From contig NZ_JAVCWH010000019.1 of the NCBI RefSeq assembly GCF_030846195.1, positions 1-39,215 on the forward strand: DNA of 39,215 nucleotides, in the 5' to 3' direction. Positions 1-9,362 of the stretch are shown one piece after another. Position 1 is the first letter of the stretch. Every line of letters begins with the position of its first letter. A program made the position numbers and the translations under genes. The stretch comes from Paracoccus yibinensis. Its GTDB lineage: Bacteria > Pseudomonadota > Alphaproteobacteria > Rhodobacterales > Rhodobacteraceae. The notes below the pieces were generated by a model, which saw only the letters and a list, made by a program, of their open reading frames with translations, made no database searches and was not told where the DNA came from.

Positions 1-80
1 CGGTTGGCCAGGTCTGCGACCTCTTCTCCGACGAGGAATGCTACAACTACTTCAAAGCTGCAGGGTATGAGGCCGATTGA
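1..80 (+). pseudogene. IS630-family transposase, C-terminal end (cut by window edge)
   Basis: The frame beginning at base 3 is open to TGA at 78-80 and encodes VGQVCDLFSDEECYNYFKAAG followed by YEAD. The pattern of a Phe-Ser-Asp-Glu-Glu-Cys stretch, then Asn-Tyr-Phe and a Gly-Tyr near the stop is the usual tail of IS630-family DDE transposases. Only about 25 residues are visible, so whether the gene is intact to the left cannot be judged. Family assignment is from remembered motif similarity and is moderate. Confidence 0.5.
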
Positions 81-191
81 GTGCAACAGGCTTTAGGTGC
101 TGGTAGTGGGGAGCCATTCGTAAAACTCATGCAAATACCCGTATTATCTTGGCATTTGCACTTCGTTTGTGAATCCACCCTTCCTGCGTGG

Positions 192-467
192 TTAACGGCC
201 GACCCGCATCCGCTGCACTGCGAGGTCTGTCCAAATGCGTTGGACCACGATCTCGATCTCCTCGGCCATGACATCATAGCAGCAAAACTCTGCTTTCAAG
301 CTGTCAGGCGCCGTCACGATCATGGTGTCCAGCTCCTGCACGCCGTCATCGAGACAGGCATTGACCCATCCCCGAAGAAAAGTGGCAAGGTCATCGTGGG
401 CAGCAGCTTCGCCGCTCTGGTTGGAGGAACAAGCAGCGCGCGAGTGGCTAATAGTCGTGTCGGTCAT
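192..467 (-). CDS. Hypothetical protein, 91 aa
   Basis: ATG to TAA, 91 residues. I do not recognise the family. After a Ser/Ala-rich N-terminus of about 22 residues the protein looks like a compact, acidic, mostly helical domain (DDLATFLRGWVNACLDDGVQ, later DVMAEEIEIVVQRIW). It has a Cys pair (CC) near residue 63, no signal peptide and no membrane segment. The Shine-Dalgarno is weak. It sits between an IS630 tail and an IS3 element, so it may be a cargo or relict gene. The composition is protein-like, unlike the shadow frames around it, but the call remains uncertain. Confidence 0.4.
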   Translation of the reverse strand: MTDTTISHSRAACSSNQSGEAAAHDDLATFLRGWVNACLDDGVQELDTMIVTAPDSLKAEFCCYDVMAEEIEIVVQRIWTDLAVQRMRVGR

Positions 468-630
468 CTGGTGTCCGCCGTGCTGTCGCCCGACCCTCGG
501 GACGACTGTGAAAATCAGCAGCTCAGAACGTCAATCAACCGGCCTGTCGCTTTCGACAAAATGTATGGGCGGGCCAGCACATGCAGAATGTGCAAAAAGG
601 CTCGTTTTGTCTATGCATAATTCGTCGGCT

Positions 631-798
631 TTAGCCGCAGACCTTCTCGGGTTCACGTGCGGGTCTGTGCAGCGAAATTCGCCTGAGCGAGTCCACCAGC
701 ACGGAGCCTATGGTCTGCGCGACCTTACACTCGGTGCCTTGTTGCGCCTGCCTGTAGTTCTTCAGGACCGCAATGATGCTGGGATCAATGATGCCCAT
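631..798 (-). CDS. Hypothetical small protein, 55 aa
   Basis: From ATG at 798, preceded by AAGGA about nine bases upstream, the frame encodes MGIIDPSIIAVLKNYRQAQQ and continues to a TAA, 55 residues. The frame stays open further upstream to a TTG at 843. I do not recognise it. The N-terminal half is amphipathic helix-like and the C-terminus is basic. It is on the same strand as the 91-aa ORF, about 160 bp upstream of it. It could be a relict or a chance frame. Confidence 0.3.
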   Translation of the reverse strand: MGIIDPSIIAVLKNYRQAQQGTECKVAQTIGSVLVDSLRRISLHRPAREPEKVCG

Positions 799-926
799 CA
801 GCGCACATCCTTCGTTGTATTCTGCTCGAAATTTTCTTGTCAATTGAGGGCATTTAGTGAAATGACCTTACGAAGCGTAAGAGTTCCAATGGCTTGATCT
901 GGTCTTGCCCCCATTTCACCGGACAC

Positions 927-1760
927 TCAGGCTGTTGCGATTTGGGCTGCAATGAACTCGCGGGGCGAGCGCATCTTCAAACCTGAGTGCGGGTGGTTGT
1001 CGTTGTAATCCTCGATCCAGCTTCCGATCAACTCAAGCCCAGTCTGGGCATTCGGCAGCGGCGTCACCTGAACATAGTCGCGCTTGAGCGTCTTCACGAA
1101 TGCCTCCGAGATGCCGTTGCTCTGCGGGCTGCGGATCGGCGTGAAGCAGGGCTTCAGCCCGAGTTGACGGGCGAAGATCTGGGTATCCTTTGCGATGTAA
1201 GGCGGCCCATTGTCGGTCAGCATCTCGATTGTCGCTGGCGCGCGCAGTGCCTTGAACCGCCGCTCCACGGCTTCGAGCATGATGTCGCGGATGTCGGACC
1301 CGCTGATCCCGGCATTGACCACTGCTCTCCAGGCGATGATCTCGCGATCATGAGCATCAATGATGAAGGCACCTCTGACGATGTCGCCGTTCCAGCAGGC
1401 GAACTCGAAGCCATCTGAACACCAGCGGAGGTTCGAGCGCATCACGATGACCTTGCCGTCATGGATGTGCTGCGGCCGCTCGCAATACTTGCGGGCCAGC
1501 AGCAGGTTGTGTGCTTTCATGATCCTGTATGTGCGCTTGTGATTGCACGGCGCCAAGCCTTCCGATCGCAGTTGGCGGTTCAGGATTGCGGTGATGCGAC
1601 GGTAGCCATAGGTCGGCCGCGCCGCCACGAGTGCTGTGATGAGCGGCACCAACGCCGCGTCTTGCGCTTTATGGTAGCGCCGCCGCGGCTTCGCTTTGCC
1701 CTGCAGCCGGTTGACCAGGTTGGAGCGGGAAACCCCCAACATCTCGGCCACCGCCTTCAC
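927..1760 (-). CDS. IS3-family transposase OrfB (rve/DDE integrase domain)
   Basis: This is the catalytic half of the transposase, 277 residues from a nominal GTG. An HTH_21-type segment (PTYGYRRITAIL near residues 50-60) precedes the retroviral-integrase fold. The triad is visible as Asp116 (WCSDGF), Asp183 (LTDNG) and Glu219 (NGISEAF), with 35 residues between the second Asp and the Glu, which is the DD(35)E signature. The frame stays open upstream of the nominal start into the OrfA slip site. The working product is therefore probably an OrfAB fusion made by -1 frameshifting rather than free OrfB. Confidence 0.9.
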   Translation of the reverse strand: MKAVAEMLGVSRSNLVNRLQGKAKPRRRYHKAQDAALVPLITALVAARPTYGYRRITAILNRQLRSEGLAPCNHKRTYRIMKAHNLLLARKYCERPQHIHDGKVIVMRSNLRWCSDGFEFACWNGDIVRGAFIIDAHDREIIAWRAVVNAGISGSDIRDIMLEAVERRFKALRAPATIEMLTDNGPPYIAKDTQIFARQLGLKPCFTPIRSPQSNGISEAFVKTLKRDYVQVTPLPNAQTGLELIGSWIEDYNDNHPHSGLKMRSPREFIAAQIATA

Positions 1761-2152
1761 TGGAAACCGCCCTTCAATGGCGACCCCGCGAGCAAGGTCG
1801 GTTTTTTTACCCGTGACTTGTCCAGGGCTTCCCGCAAGATCTCTGCCTCCAGCGTCTTGCGGCCAAGCTGGCGCTCAAGTTCACGGATGCGGCTTTCCAT
1901 CTCGCGAACCACGCGATTGCTGGTCACATCGTCGTCTTCGGTCACCGCGACGCTTCCCCCTTCCAGCATCAGACGCCGCCAACGATACAACAGGTTTGGC
2001 GCCACGCCATTGCGCCGCGCCACGACCGAGATGCTGGCCTGTCCATCCAGCGTCTCCTCGACGATCCGCAGCTTCTCGGCGGCAGTCCAACGGCGCCGAC
2101 GGCCGCCATCGGTGATGATTTCGATCTCTGACATAAGCACGTGCTTAGGCAT
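1757..2152 (-). CDS. IS3-family OrfA (HTH DNA-binding protein)
   Basis: 131 residues from ATG at 2152. A second in-frame ATG at 2134 (MSEIEIITDGG) may be the true start. The Arg-rich N-terminus leads into a HTH_Tnp_1 domain (WTAAEKLRIVEETLDGQASI, then VVARRNGVAPNLLYRWRRL). A leucine-zipper-like segment follows (REMESRIRELERQLGRKTLE) and should mediate oligomerisation. The 3' end overlaps orfB by four bases and contains the A7 slip site. The start codon lies inside a 20-bp perfect palindrome that could hide the initiation region. Confidence 0.88.
   Translation of the reverse strand: MPKHVLMSEIEIITDGGRRRRWTAAEKLRIVEETLDGQASISVVARRNGVAPNLLYRWRRLMLEGGSVAVTEDDDVTSNRVVREMESRIRELERQLGRKTLEAEILREALDKSRVKKPTLLAGSPLKGGFQ
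1802..1808 (-). other. Programmed -1 frameshift heptamer (A7) of the IS3 element
   Basis: On the minus strand the run is GTA AAA AAA CCG in the OrfA frame, seven consecutive A. Slipping back one base on the two Lys codons continues as ACC GAC CTT GCT, giving Thr-Asp-Leu-Ala and then an uninterrupted path through EGRFPVKAVAEMLGVSRSN into OrfB. A-rich slippery heptamers that fuse OrfA to OrfB are typical of IS3-family elements. The fused protein would be about 400 residues. Confidence 0.75.
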
Positions 2153-2162
2153 ATGCCTAAGC
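2135..2162. promoter_or_regulatory. Nested palindromes over the orfA start
   Basis: Two perfect palindromes overlap: AAGCACGTGCTT (2135-2146) and GCTTAGGCATATGCCTAAGC (2143-2162). The second contains the ATG at 2152 and the first lies just before the alternative ATG at 2134. A transcript entering from outside the element could fold here and sequester the orfA start, a strategy known in other insertion sequences for avoiding impinging transcription. The function is inferred; the symmetry is plainly visible. Confidence 0.5.
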
Positions 2163-2208
2163 CTCCATGGTTATGCCCAAGTGTCCGGTCGAATTGGGGG
2201 CCAGTTCA

Positions 2209-2560
2209 TGATCTTTATTTTTCTTTTGATGTGCTACCAATAGGACAAGTTGCCGCACGCAGCATGTTCAGACAAAAGAGGCTTATCAGCCGGACGGCAC
2301 CTGTGTTGTTGTCATGTTCCCAAGTGCTTTGCCACCCGGCTGGAAGATCCCGCCAAAGCCATGCTTCAGCGGCCAGCCTGTGCCGGATCAGCAGTCTCTC
2401 TTCACCTTTTTGCCCTGTCTTGACCTGTAGTCCTTGACGATCAGGGGCGTATCGGAACTATGGCCACTGTTCACGGATTGTTCTTGCACGGTCTGAAGCC
2501 GTATGGCTTTTCTGATGAGCTTGAACCCTGAACAGGCAATCAGACACTGCATCAGCCAGC
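2209..2560. other. Intergenic, no gene seen
   Basis: About 350 bp between the IS3 right end and the NUDIX gene. Short frames exist on both strands but none has a convincing start, Shine-Dalgarno or recognisable motif. I see no tRNA, strong terminator or repeat. Confidence 0.5.
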
Positions 2561-3019
2561 TTAAGCAACGATTGTTGCGCCTTGGCGGGCAACTTTCGCT
2601 ACGTCGAGACTGAGCGCAAGGTTGTCGTCCTCCAGCGTGTCGAGGGCGAACCATCCGGCTTCTAAGGCATCATCACCGGCAGTGGGCTCGCCGGATTTCC
2701 AAGTGCAGAGGACTGCCACTAGAACGTAGTGATGACGCAGCACACCGTATTCATCGTCATCGAACGCGTCGACGGCTGTGAAGACACGTTGCGGGGTTGC
2801 ATGTATTCCGGTTTCTTCCAGAAGCTCACGGATTGCAGCAGTTTCAATGGTTTCTCCGAAGTCTGTTTTTCCGCCGGGAAAACCCCATCGGCCAGCGTCC
2901 GGTGGGTTCGCACGCCGCACCAGAAGCACATGACCATCCTTGAACACCGTCGCGATGGTCGCAACGGTCGGACGTACCGGAAGTGGACTCATCACCTCCT
3001 TGGGCATCATGTCGGACAT
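2561..3019 (-). CDS. NUDIX hydrolase
   Basis: 152 residues from ATG at 3019 with a strong AGGAGG six bases upstream. The NUDIX box is complete: Gly50, Glu56, Arg64-Glu65, Glu68-Glu69 and Gly71 (GGKTDFGETIETAAIRELLE, then ETGI). It would bind a divalent metal and hydrolyse a nucleoside-diphosphate-X or related pyrophosphate substrate in the cytoplasm. The substrate cannot be read from the sequence. It lies 138 bp downstream of thiC on the same strand, so a housekeeping role around thiamine pyrophosphate intermediates is possible. That is inference, and an inverted repeat in the gap may separate the two transcripts. Confidence 0.88.
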   Translation of the reverse strand: MSDMMPKEVMSPLPVRPTVATIATVFKDGHVLLVRRANPPDAGRWGFPGGKTDFGETIETAAIRELLEETGIHATPQRVFTAVDAFDDDEYGVLRHHYVLVAVLCTWKSGEPTAGDDALEAGWFALDTLEDDNLALSLDVAKVARQGATIVA

Positions 3020-3111
3020 GTTGGCCTCCTGCTTAAGCCCACGTAAAATAGGTCATCTCCAAGTCGCCGTTAGCGAGTTTGGGCCTATGATGAATGCATT
3101 ATCACATGAGC

Positions 3112-3143
3112 CATGCGGTCCCGCGCACATGCGAAACCGCATG
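3112..3143 (-). terminator. Inverted repeat after thiC (possible terminator)
   Basis: CATGCGGT (3112-3119) and ACCGCATG (3136-3143) form a perfect 8-bp stem with a 16-base loop, beginning 15 bases after the thiC stop. No U-run follows on the minus strand, so it is not a classical Rho-independent terminator. It may act as a transcript 3'-end stabiliser, or it may be incidental. Confidence 0.35.
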
Positions 3144-3157
3144 AGGGTCATGTCCGC

Positions 3158-4963
<1,806 letters not shown>

Positions 4964-5029
4964 GTCGAGGCTCCTCGCGTCGCAGCATTGAAGACCCAGC
5001 ACCGACGGGAGGGAATAGAATGCCCCACT

Positions 5030-5043
5030 GGTCGCATGCGACC
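5030..5043 (-). promoter_or_regulatory. Palindrome in the thiC leader (candidate expression platform)
   Basis: GGTCGCATGCGACC is a perfect 14-bp palindrome between the aptamer and the thiC Shine-Dalgarno. Flanking ATGCC and GGCAT segments could extend the stem. It lies 14 bases downstream of the aptamer on the transcript and may form the alternative structure that the riboswitch toggles. No U-run follows, so the exact mechanism is unclear. Confidence 0.4.
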
Positions 5044-5056
5044 GGCAAGGCATCCG

Positions 5057-5157
5057 CACCGTCCCTACGCCAGCATGAACTGGATCAGGTTCGTAGGGTC
5101 ACTGCGCTGCCTTGCGGCCCAGCCGTATCTCAGCCCCTTGTCGGGACACCCCTGGTG
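5057..5157 (-). ncRNA. TPP riboswitch (THI box) controlling thiC
   Basis: Read on the minus strand, the segment holds the conserved aptamer elements in order. These are CACCAGGGGTG with the P1/P2 5' side, the invariant GGGGCTGAGATACGG, then GAACCTGATCCAGTTCATGC and CTGGCGTAGGGACGGTG. The terminal CACC and GGTG pair to close P1. It binds thiamine pyrophosphate and lowers expression of the downstream thiC, whose start is about 93 bases further on. Confidence 0.95.
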
Positions 5158-5165
5158 AGGACGTA

Positions 5166-5194
5166 AGAATGCGAAAGGGTGCCTCTATTGTCAA
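5166..5194 (-). promoter_or_regulatory. Sigma-70-type promoter of thiC
   Basis: On the minus strand a perfect -35 hexamer TTGACA (5194-5189) is followed after exactly 17 bases by CATTCT (5171-5166) as the -10. Start of transcription would fall about seven bases downstream near 5159, right at the 5' edge of the TPP aptamer. The -10 is a poor match, but the geometry supports the call. Confidence 0.6.
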
Positions 5195-5895
5195 CTGACC
5201 TCAACGACGCTCCAAGGATCGAAATCGTTCAAGATTCAAACCTCATTTACCACTTGGGTTGACCGGCTGCCTGGTCGGCATAGCTGCCGCTTGGCGGCGT
5301 CCTGGCATTCATACTCGGAGAGCCTGAGTGTACGCTGACCTATCCCCTATCAGGCGCTCCCACGAAAGATTTCAAAGTGGCGAGCCGCAGAACTGGCGCC
5401 GCACGTTGCAATGCGGAACAGATCCGCACGACGACACTCAGCACCTCGACGGATCGACACGACGGGGAAACCTTGCCTGCCGGTCACACAGCGTTTGCGC
5501 CACTTCTTCATGCTGACAGCCGCCGAGGCGAAGGTGCCCCTTACCTTTGCTGGCGGCAGAACCAAGGAATGTATCGCAGCCGAACAGGCCTCGACGTTCT
5601 GGACAAAGGTCGAAATCGCTCTTGATAAAACCGGAGCAACCCATCTGTATAAACTCAATCGTTCGTTGGCGATCCCGGTCGGTTCTTATTAGCCGACGCG
5701 ATTCAGAAAATGGCCAGCCGTTCCTGTTCGTTCTCTTTAGGATAGAACCCGCTGCGACAAGACGGGAGGTCATGTCGTTTTGCGTAGAGAGGGCCATACC
5801 GCTGTCTGTCAATGTCACGTTTGCCGACTTGAAGTGGTTCAAGGGAATGCACGATTTCCGGACCGACGCGACCGCCGTCGGCTAGCCCTTGAGCC
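5195..5895. other. Intergenic about 700 bp, no convincing gene
   Basis: Lies between the thiC promoter and the stop of the downstream 2-oxoacid dehydrogenase gene. Several frames of 70-134 codons overlap on both strands, none with a good Shine-Dalgarno or a domain I recognise. A plus-strand frame ending at 5885 contains PLSVNVTFADLKWFKGMHDF. This faintly recalls the core of a GGDEF domain, but the expected signature motif is absent. It may be a decayed gene; the evidence is too weak for a pseudogene call. Confidence 0.35.
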
Positions 5896-8292
5896 TCAGC
5901 GTCCGTACCCATCATGAGTGCGGGCGCCGTGGATGCGGGGCCCAGACGTCAATCCGTTGGCCGAGGCGACGAGAGCATCGCGGTCTATCGCAAAATGCCG
6001 ATAAAGATCGCCGATGGTGCCGGTCTGTCCGAAATGCTCGACACCGTGCGGGATGGTAGCATGGCCTGCGACCGAACCCAGCCAGGCCAGCGTTGCGGGA
6101 TGCCCGTCAATGACCGTGAGCAGGCGGCAGTGGCGCGGCAGATCGCCCATCAATCTCTCGACATGGCTGATGGCCTGCCTGTTCCCGCGCGCGCGTTCGC
6201 GCTGTGCCGCGGTCCACCCGGCGTTCAGGCGGTCGGCCGAGGTGACTGCCAGCACGCCGACGTCGCGGCGCGTGGTGCCGATCAGCCCTGCTGCCGCGAT
6301 CGCCTCGTCCGCCACCGCGCCCTGATAGGCGATCACGACCTCGCAATTGGGGCCGGGCTTGCGCAGCCAATAGGCCCCGTCGATCGCGCCCTGGCGAAAG
6401 GCCTGATCGCCGCGGGTTCCGGGCTGTTCCAACGGCTTGGTCGTCAGGCGCAGGTACACCGATCCGCCGGTCTCGTCGCGAAGCCAGGTGCGTTCGTCGA
6501 AAGCGCCGTCACCGTCGCGCTGCAGATAATCGAAGGCCCACTCCATGATCACGGCAAGCTCGTCGGCGAAGGCCGGCTCGAAGCTGGCAAGCCCGTCCTG
6601 CGCCATTCCGGTCAGTGGCGTGCCAATGGACTGGTGCGCGCCGCCTTCTGGCGCCAGCGTCACACCGGACGGCGTGCCCACCACCATGAAGCGCGCGTCT
6701 TGGTAGCAGGCATAGTTCAGCGCATCCAGCCCCCGATGAACGAAGGGGTCGTACAGCGTTCCGATGGGGATCAGCCGCTTGCCGAACAGGCTGTGCGACA
6801 GGCCCGCAGCGCCCAGAAGCAGGAACAGGTTCATCTCGGCAATGCCCAGTTCAAGATGCTGGCCCTCGGGCGCAAACTCCCATCTTGCGGTCGAGGGGAT
6901 ACGGTGTTCGATGAACGCATCGGCTTGCGCCTGCCGTGAGAACAGCTTGCGGCGGTTGACCCAGGGACCCAGCGACGTGGTTCCGGTCACGTCGGGCGAG
7001 GTGGTGATGATCCGTTTGGCCAAGGCGCTGTCCCCCCTGGCCAACTGGTCGAGAATCTTGCCAAAGGCTGCCTGTGTGGAGATCTCCCGGTCCGCCACGG
7101 GCGAAAGGTCTGGTATCGCCAGCCGCGCATCGCCGTGTCGCCGCGTCCCGCCCGCAAAGAAAGGCACGCGCGACAGGAAGTCCTGAAACGCTTCCTTGTT
7201 CACCACGCCCGCAAAGGGGTCCCATTCGTGACCTTCCGCCACGCCCATGTGCCGCTGCCATTCCTCCATCTGCGCCTTGGTCATCAGGCCGCCATGGTTG
7301 TCCTTGTGCCCGGCAATGGGCGTGCCCCAACCCTTGATCGTATAGGCAAGAAAGCAGGTTGGGCGGTCATGTGTCACTCCCGCAAAGGTCTCCGCCATGG
7401 TTTCGACGCAGTTGCCGCCCAAGTTCTCCATCAACGCTGCAAGCTCCGGGTCCGAGCGACGTTCGATCAGCGCGGACACCTCGCCCTGATCGCCCAGATC
7501 ATCCATCAGCCGTTTGCGCCAGACCGCGCCGCCCTGATAGGTTAGCGCCGAATACTGGGCATTCGGACAGGCATCAATCCAATCGCGCAAGCGATGGCCG
7601 CCCGGTTCCTGAAAGGCCGCGCGCTGCAACACGCCGTACTTGATGCGGATCACATTCCAGCCAAATGCCTCGAAGATCTTCTCGACGCGGCCGAACAGAC
7701 CCTCGCGCACGATCCCGTCGAGCGACTGACGGTTATAGTCGATGATCCACCAGCAATTGCGCAGGTCGTTTTTCCAACCCTCCTGCAGGGCCTCGTAGAT
7801 GTTGCCCTCGTCCAGTTCGGCATCGCCGACAAGCGCCACCATACGACCCATCGGCAGGCCCGCAGCCCACGGCTTGGCCGCCACGAAATCCTGCACCAGC
7901 GACGCAAAGCTGGTGATCGCCACGCCCAGGCCGACCGAGCCGGTCGAGAAATCCACGTCGTCGGTGTCCTTGGTCCGGCTGGGATAGCTTTGCACGCCGC
8001 CCAAGCCGCGGAACGCTTCCATCCTCGCGCGGGTCTGCCGGCCCATCAGATACTGCATGGCATGGAAGACCGGCGAAGCATGCGGTTTCACGGCCACCCG
8101 ATCCTCGGAGCGCAGGGCCGAGAAATAAAGCGCCGTCATGATCGACACCATCGACGCGGACGATGCCTGGTGCCCGCCGGTCTTTATGCCATCCACCTTG
8201 GGCCGGATGTGGTTGGCATGATGGATCATCCAGTGCGACAGCCACAGCAGCCGTTGCTCAACAGTCTTAAGGTGCCCGGTTTCGATAATCAT
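5896..8292 (-). CDS. AceE-like thiamine-diphosphate 2-oxoacid dehydrogenase E1 (transketolase superfamily)
   Basis: 798 residues, homodimeric-E1 architecture: an N-terminal ThDP-binding domain, a central Pyr domain and a C-terminal transketolase-like domain. The cofactor motif starts at Gly156-Asp157 (GDAELDEGNIYEAL) and ends at Asn187 (IIDYNRQSLDG), close to AceE. GGHQASSASMVSI near residue 39 and HFGQTGTIGDLYRHF near the C-terminus are also AceE-like. The protein is about 90 residues shorter than enterobacterial AceE. No E2 or E3 gene lies nearby. With an Lrp-type regulator and an exporter beside it, it resembles MdeB (2-oxobutyrate dehydrogenase E1 of the methionine gamma-lyase locus), but no mdeA is present. 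The substrate is therefore open: 2-oxobutyrate, another branched or short 2-oxoacid, or pyruvate. Start ATG 8292 follows a G-rich stretch. Confidence 0.85.
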   Translation of the reverse strand: MIIETGHLKTVEQRLLWLSHWMIHHANHIRPKVDGIKTGGHQASSASMVSIMTALYFSALRSEDRVAVKPHASPVFHAMQYLMGRQTRARMEAFRGLGGVQSYPSRTKDTDDVDFSTGSVGLGVAITSFASLVQDFVAAKPWAAGLPMGRMVALVGDAELDEGNIYEALQEGWKNDLRNCWWIIDYNRQSLDGIVREGLFGRVEKIFEAFGWNVIRIKYGVLQRAAFQEPGGHRLRDWIDACPNAQYSALTYQGGAVWRKRLMDDLGDQGEVSALIERRSDPELAALMENLGGNCVETMAETFAGVTHDRPTCFLAYTIKGWGTPIAGHKDNHGGLMTKAQMEEWQRHMGVAEGHEWDPFAGVVNKEAFQDFLSRVPFFAGGTRRHGDARLAIPDLSPVADREISTQAAFGKILDQLARGDSALAKRIITTSPDVTGTTSLGPWVNRRKLFSRQAQADAFIEHRIPSTARWEFAPEGQHLELGIAEMNLFLLLGAAGLSHSLFGKRLIPIGTLYDPFVHRGLDALNYACYQDARFMVVGTPSGVTLAPEGGAHQSIGTPLTGMAQDGLASFEPAFADELAVIMEWAFDYLQRDGDGAFDERTWLRDETGGSVYLRLTTKPLEQPGTRGDQAFRQGAIDGAYWLRKPGPNCEVVIAYQGAVADEAIAAAGLIGTTRRDVGVLAVTSADRLNAGWTAAQRERARGNRQAISHVERLMGDLPRHCRLLTVIDGHPATLAWLGSVAGHATIPHGVEHFGQTGTIGDLYRHFAIDRDALVASANGLTSGPRIHGARTHDGYGR

Positions 8293-8313
8293 CGTTCCCC
8301 CCCTGTTTTTGTG

Positions 8314-9234
8314 TCAGCCGTTCCGTTGCGCGCTTGCGGCCGCCGCCATCCCTGCAAGGACCAGGGCAAGCCCTGCCAGAAAGACGGGCGACAGCCGGTT
8401 GGATAGGACCACAACCGATGCCGCGATGCCGATTAGCGGCACGCCAAGTGTGAAGTTCGACATGGCAAAGGTCGAGATCCGGCGCCCGTGCTCTGCCGAG
8501 ATCACGAAGCAGGCCGAGGTGGCGACAGGTCCGATGAAGACCAGAAGCTCGACAAGATGCAGGCTCCAGCGGATGCCGTGGGGCAGGCCCTCGAACGCCA
8601 GCGCAAGGCCGCCAAGCGGCACGGTTGCCAGCAGCATCTGCCACGGCGCTAGCGCCAAGGGCGCCGAAACCCAGCGATGGAGCCGGACGTGCAGGATCAC
8701 GGCCGACCAGGCCAGTGCCGCGATCAGCAGGAAGCCCGCCCCCATGAAGGCGCCCGGCGCGCTCCAGTCGGTTTCCAGGGGAGAGCAGATCAAGGCGACG
8801 CCGGCCAGGCCTGTCAGCAGCGCCGCGACCTGCGCCCGGGCTGGCCGCGCACGAAAGACAAGCCAGGCAAGCGCAACGGTCCATAGCGGTGTGGTATAGG
8901 CCAGCAGCACCGAATGGCTGGTATCGGTTCGGGTCATGGCAATCATGCCCAAGCCCGTGAAGGTCATCATCTGCAGCAGGCCGGTGCTGAGAACGATGGG
9001 CATGTCGCCGCGTTCCGGCAGGGTGACTCCGCCGCGCAGCGCCAGAAATGCGAACAGGCAGACGGCGGCCGACCCGAAGCGGAAGGTTGCAAGCCATAAG
9101 GGCGGCACCGCGGTCAGCGCCATCTGCGTCGCAGGCCAGCTGAGACCCCACAGCAGCACCATCAGCGACAGCCACAACCGGCTGTTTCCGGTCCGGAAAG
9201 GGTGCGAGGTCGCAGTGGGGGCAGCGCAGGACAT
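8314..9234 (-). CDS. EamA-family (DMT superfamily) transporter
   Basis: About 306 residues with ten predicted transmembrane segments arranged as two EamA repeats. The first runs from LWLSLMVLLWGLSWPATQMA and the second begins near APGAFMGAGFLLIAALAWS. This family usually exports amino acids or related metabolites across the inner membrane. The frame extends 25 codons upstream. I take ATG 9234 because GAGG precedes it by six bases and the N-terminus then matches a short cytoplasmic lead. The stop is 21 bases before the E1 start, so both are probably one transcript. A divergent Lrp gene 128 bp away suggests regulated efflux of an amino acid or oxoacid. Confidence 0.88.
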   Translation of the reverse strand: MSCAAPTATSHPFRTGNSRLWLSLMVLLWGLSWPATQMALTAVPPLWLATFRFGSAAVCLFAFLALRGGVTLPERGDMPIVLSTGLLQMMTFTGLGMIAMTRTDTSHSVLLAYTTPLWTVALAWLVFRARPARAQVAALLTGLAGVALICSPLETDWSAPGAFMGAGFLLIAALAWSAVILHVRLHRWVSAPLALAPWQMLLATVPLGGLALAFEGLPHGIRWSLHLVELLVFIGPVATSACFVISAEHGRRISTFAMSNFTLGVPLIGIAASVVVLSNRLSPVFLAGLALVLAGMAAAASAQRNG

Positions 9235-9362
9235 GGACGGCCTCGATAGATGGAAGATAAGACCATCGTGACACCAATGCGACGGGTAATCCGACCTATT
9301 CAGACCCAAGCTGCAGGTGTAACAGGAAAACTTTATCCAAGTCTTAGGTGTTGGAGGATAAA
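9235..9362. promoter_or_regulatory. Divergent promoter region, EamA/E1 operon and lrp-like gene
   Basis: The 128-bp intergenic segment must carry both promoters and is the expected binding region of the Lrp-type regulator encoded to its right. A GGAGG at 9353-9357 serves the plus-strand gene. I cannot delimit an operator by eye. Confidence 0.5.

Larger units (their letters stand above)
895..2208 (-). mobile_element. IS3-family insertion sequence, complete, about 1.3 kb
   Basis: Two overlapping ORFs (orfA, orfB) are flanked by imperfect inverted repeats. Read from outside inward, the left end (895-926) gives TGATCTGG, a short insertion, then CCCCCATTTCACCGGACACT. The right end (2208 back to about 2181) gives TGAACTGG directly followed by CCCCCAATTCGACCGGACAC. 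A shorter definition at 906-2203 is also possible. I see no clear direct target repeat flanking either definition. Both frames and the slip site look intact, so the element may be active. Confidence 0.8.

Noticed and set aside
4964..5059. 32-codon N-terminal extension of ThiC
   Set aside because: It would start at the edge of the TPP aptamer and has no Shine-Dalgarno, while ATG 4963 has a good one.
5547..5885. Degraded GGDEF-domain gene
   Set aside because: Only one short stretch (PLSV then ADLKWFKGMHDF) resembles the domain; no GGDEF signature or upstream sensor part is visible.
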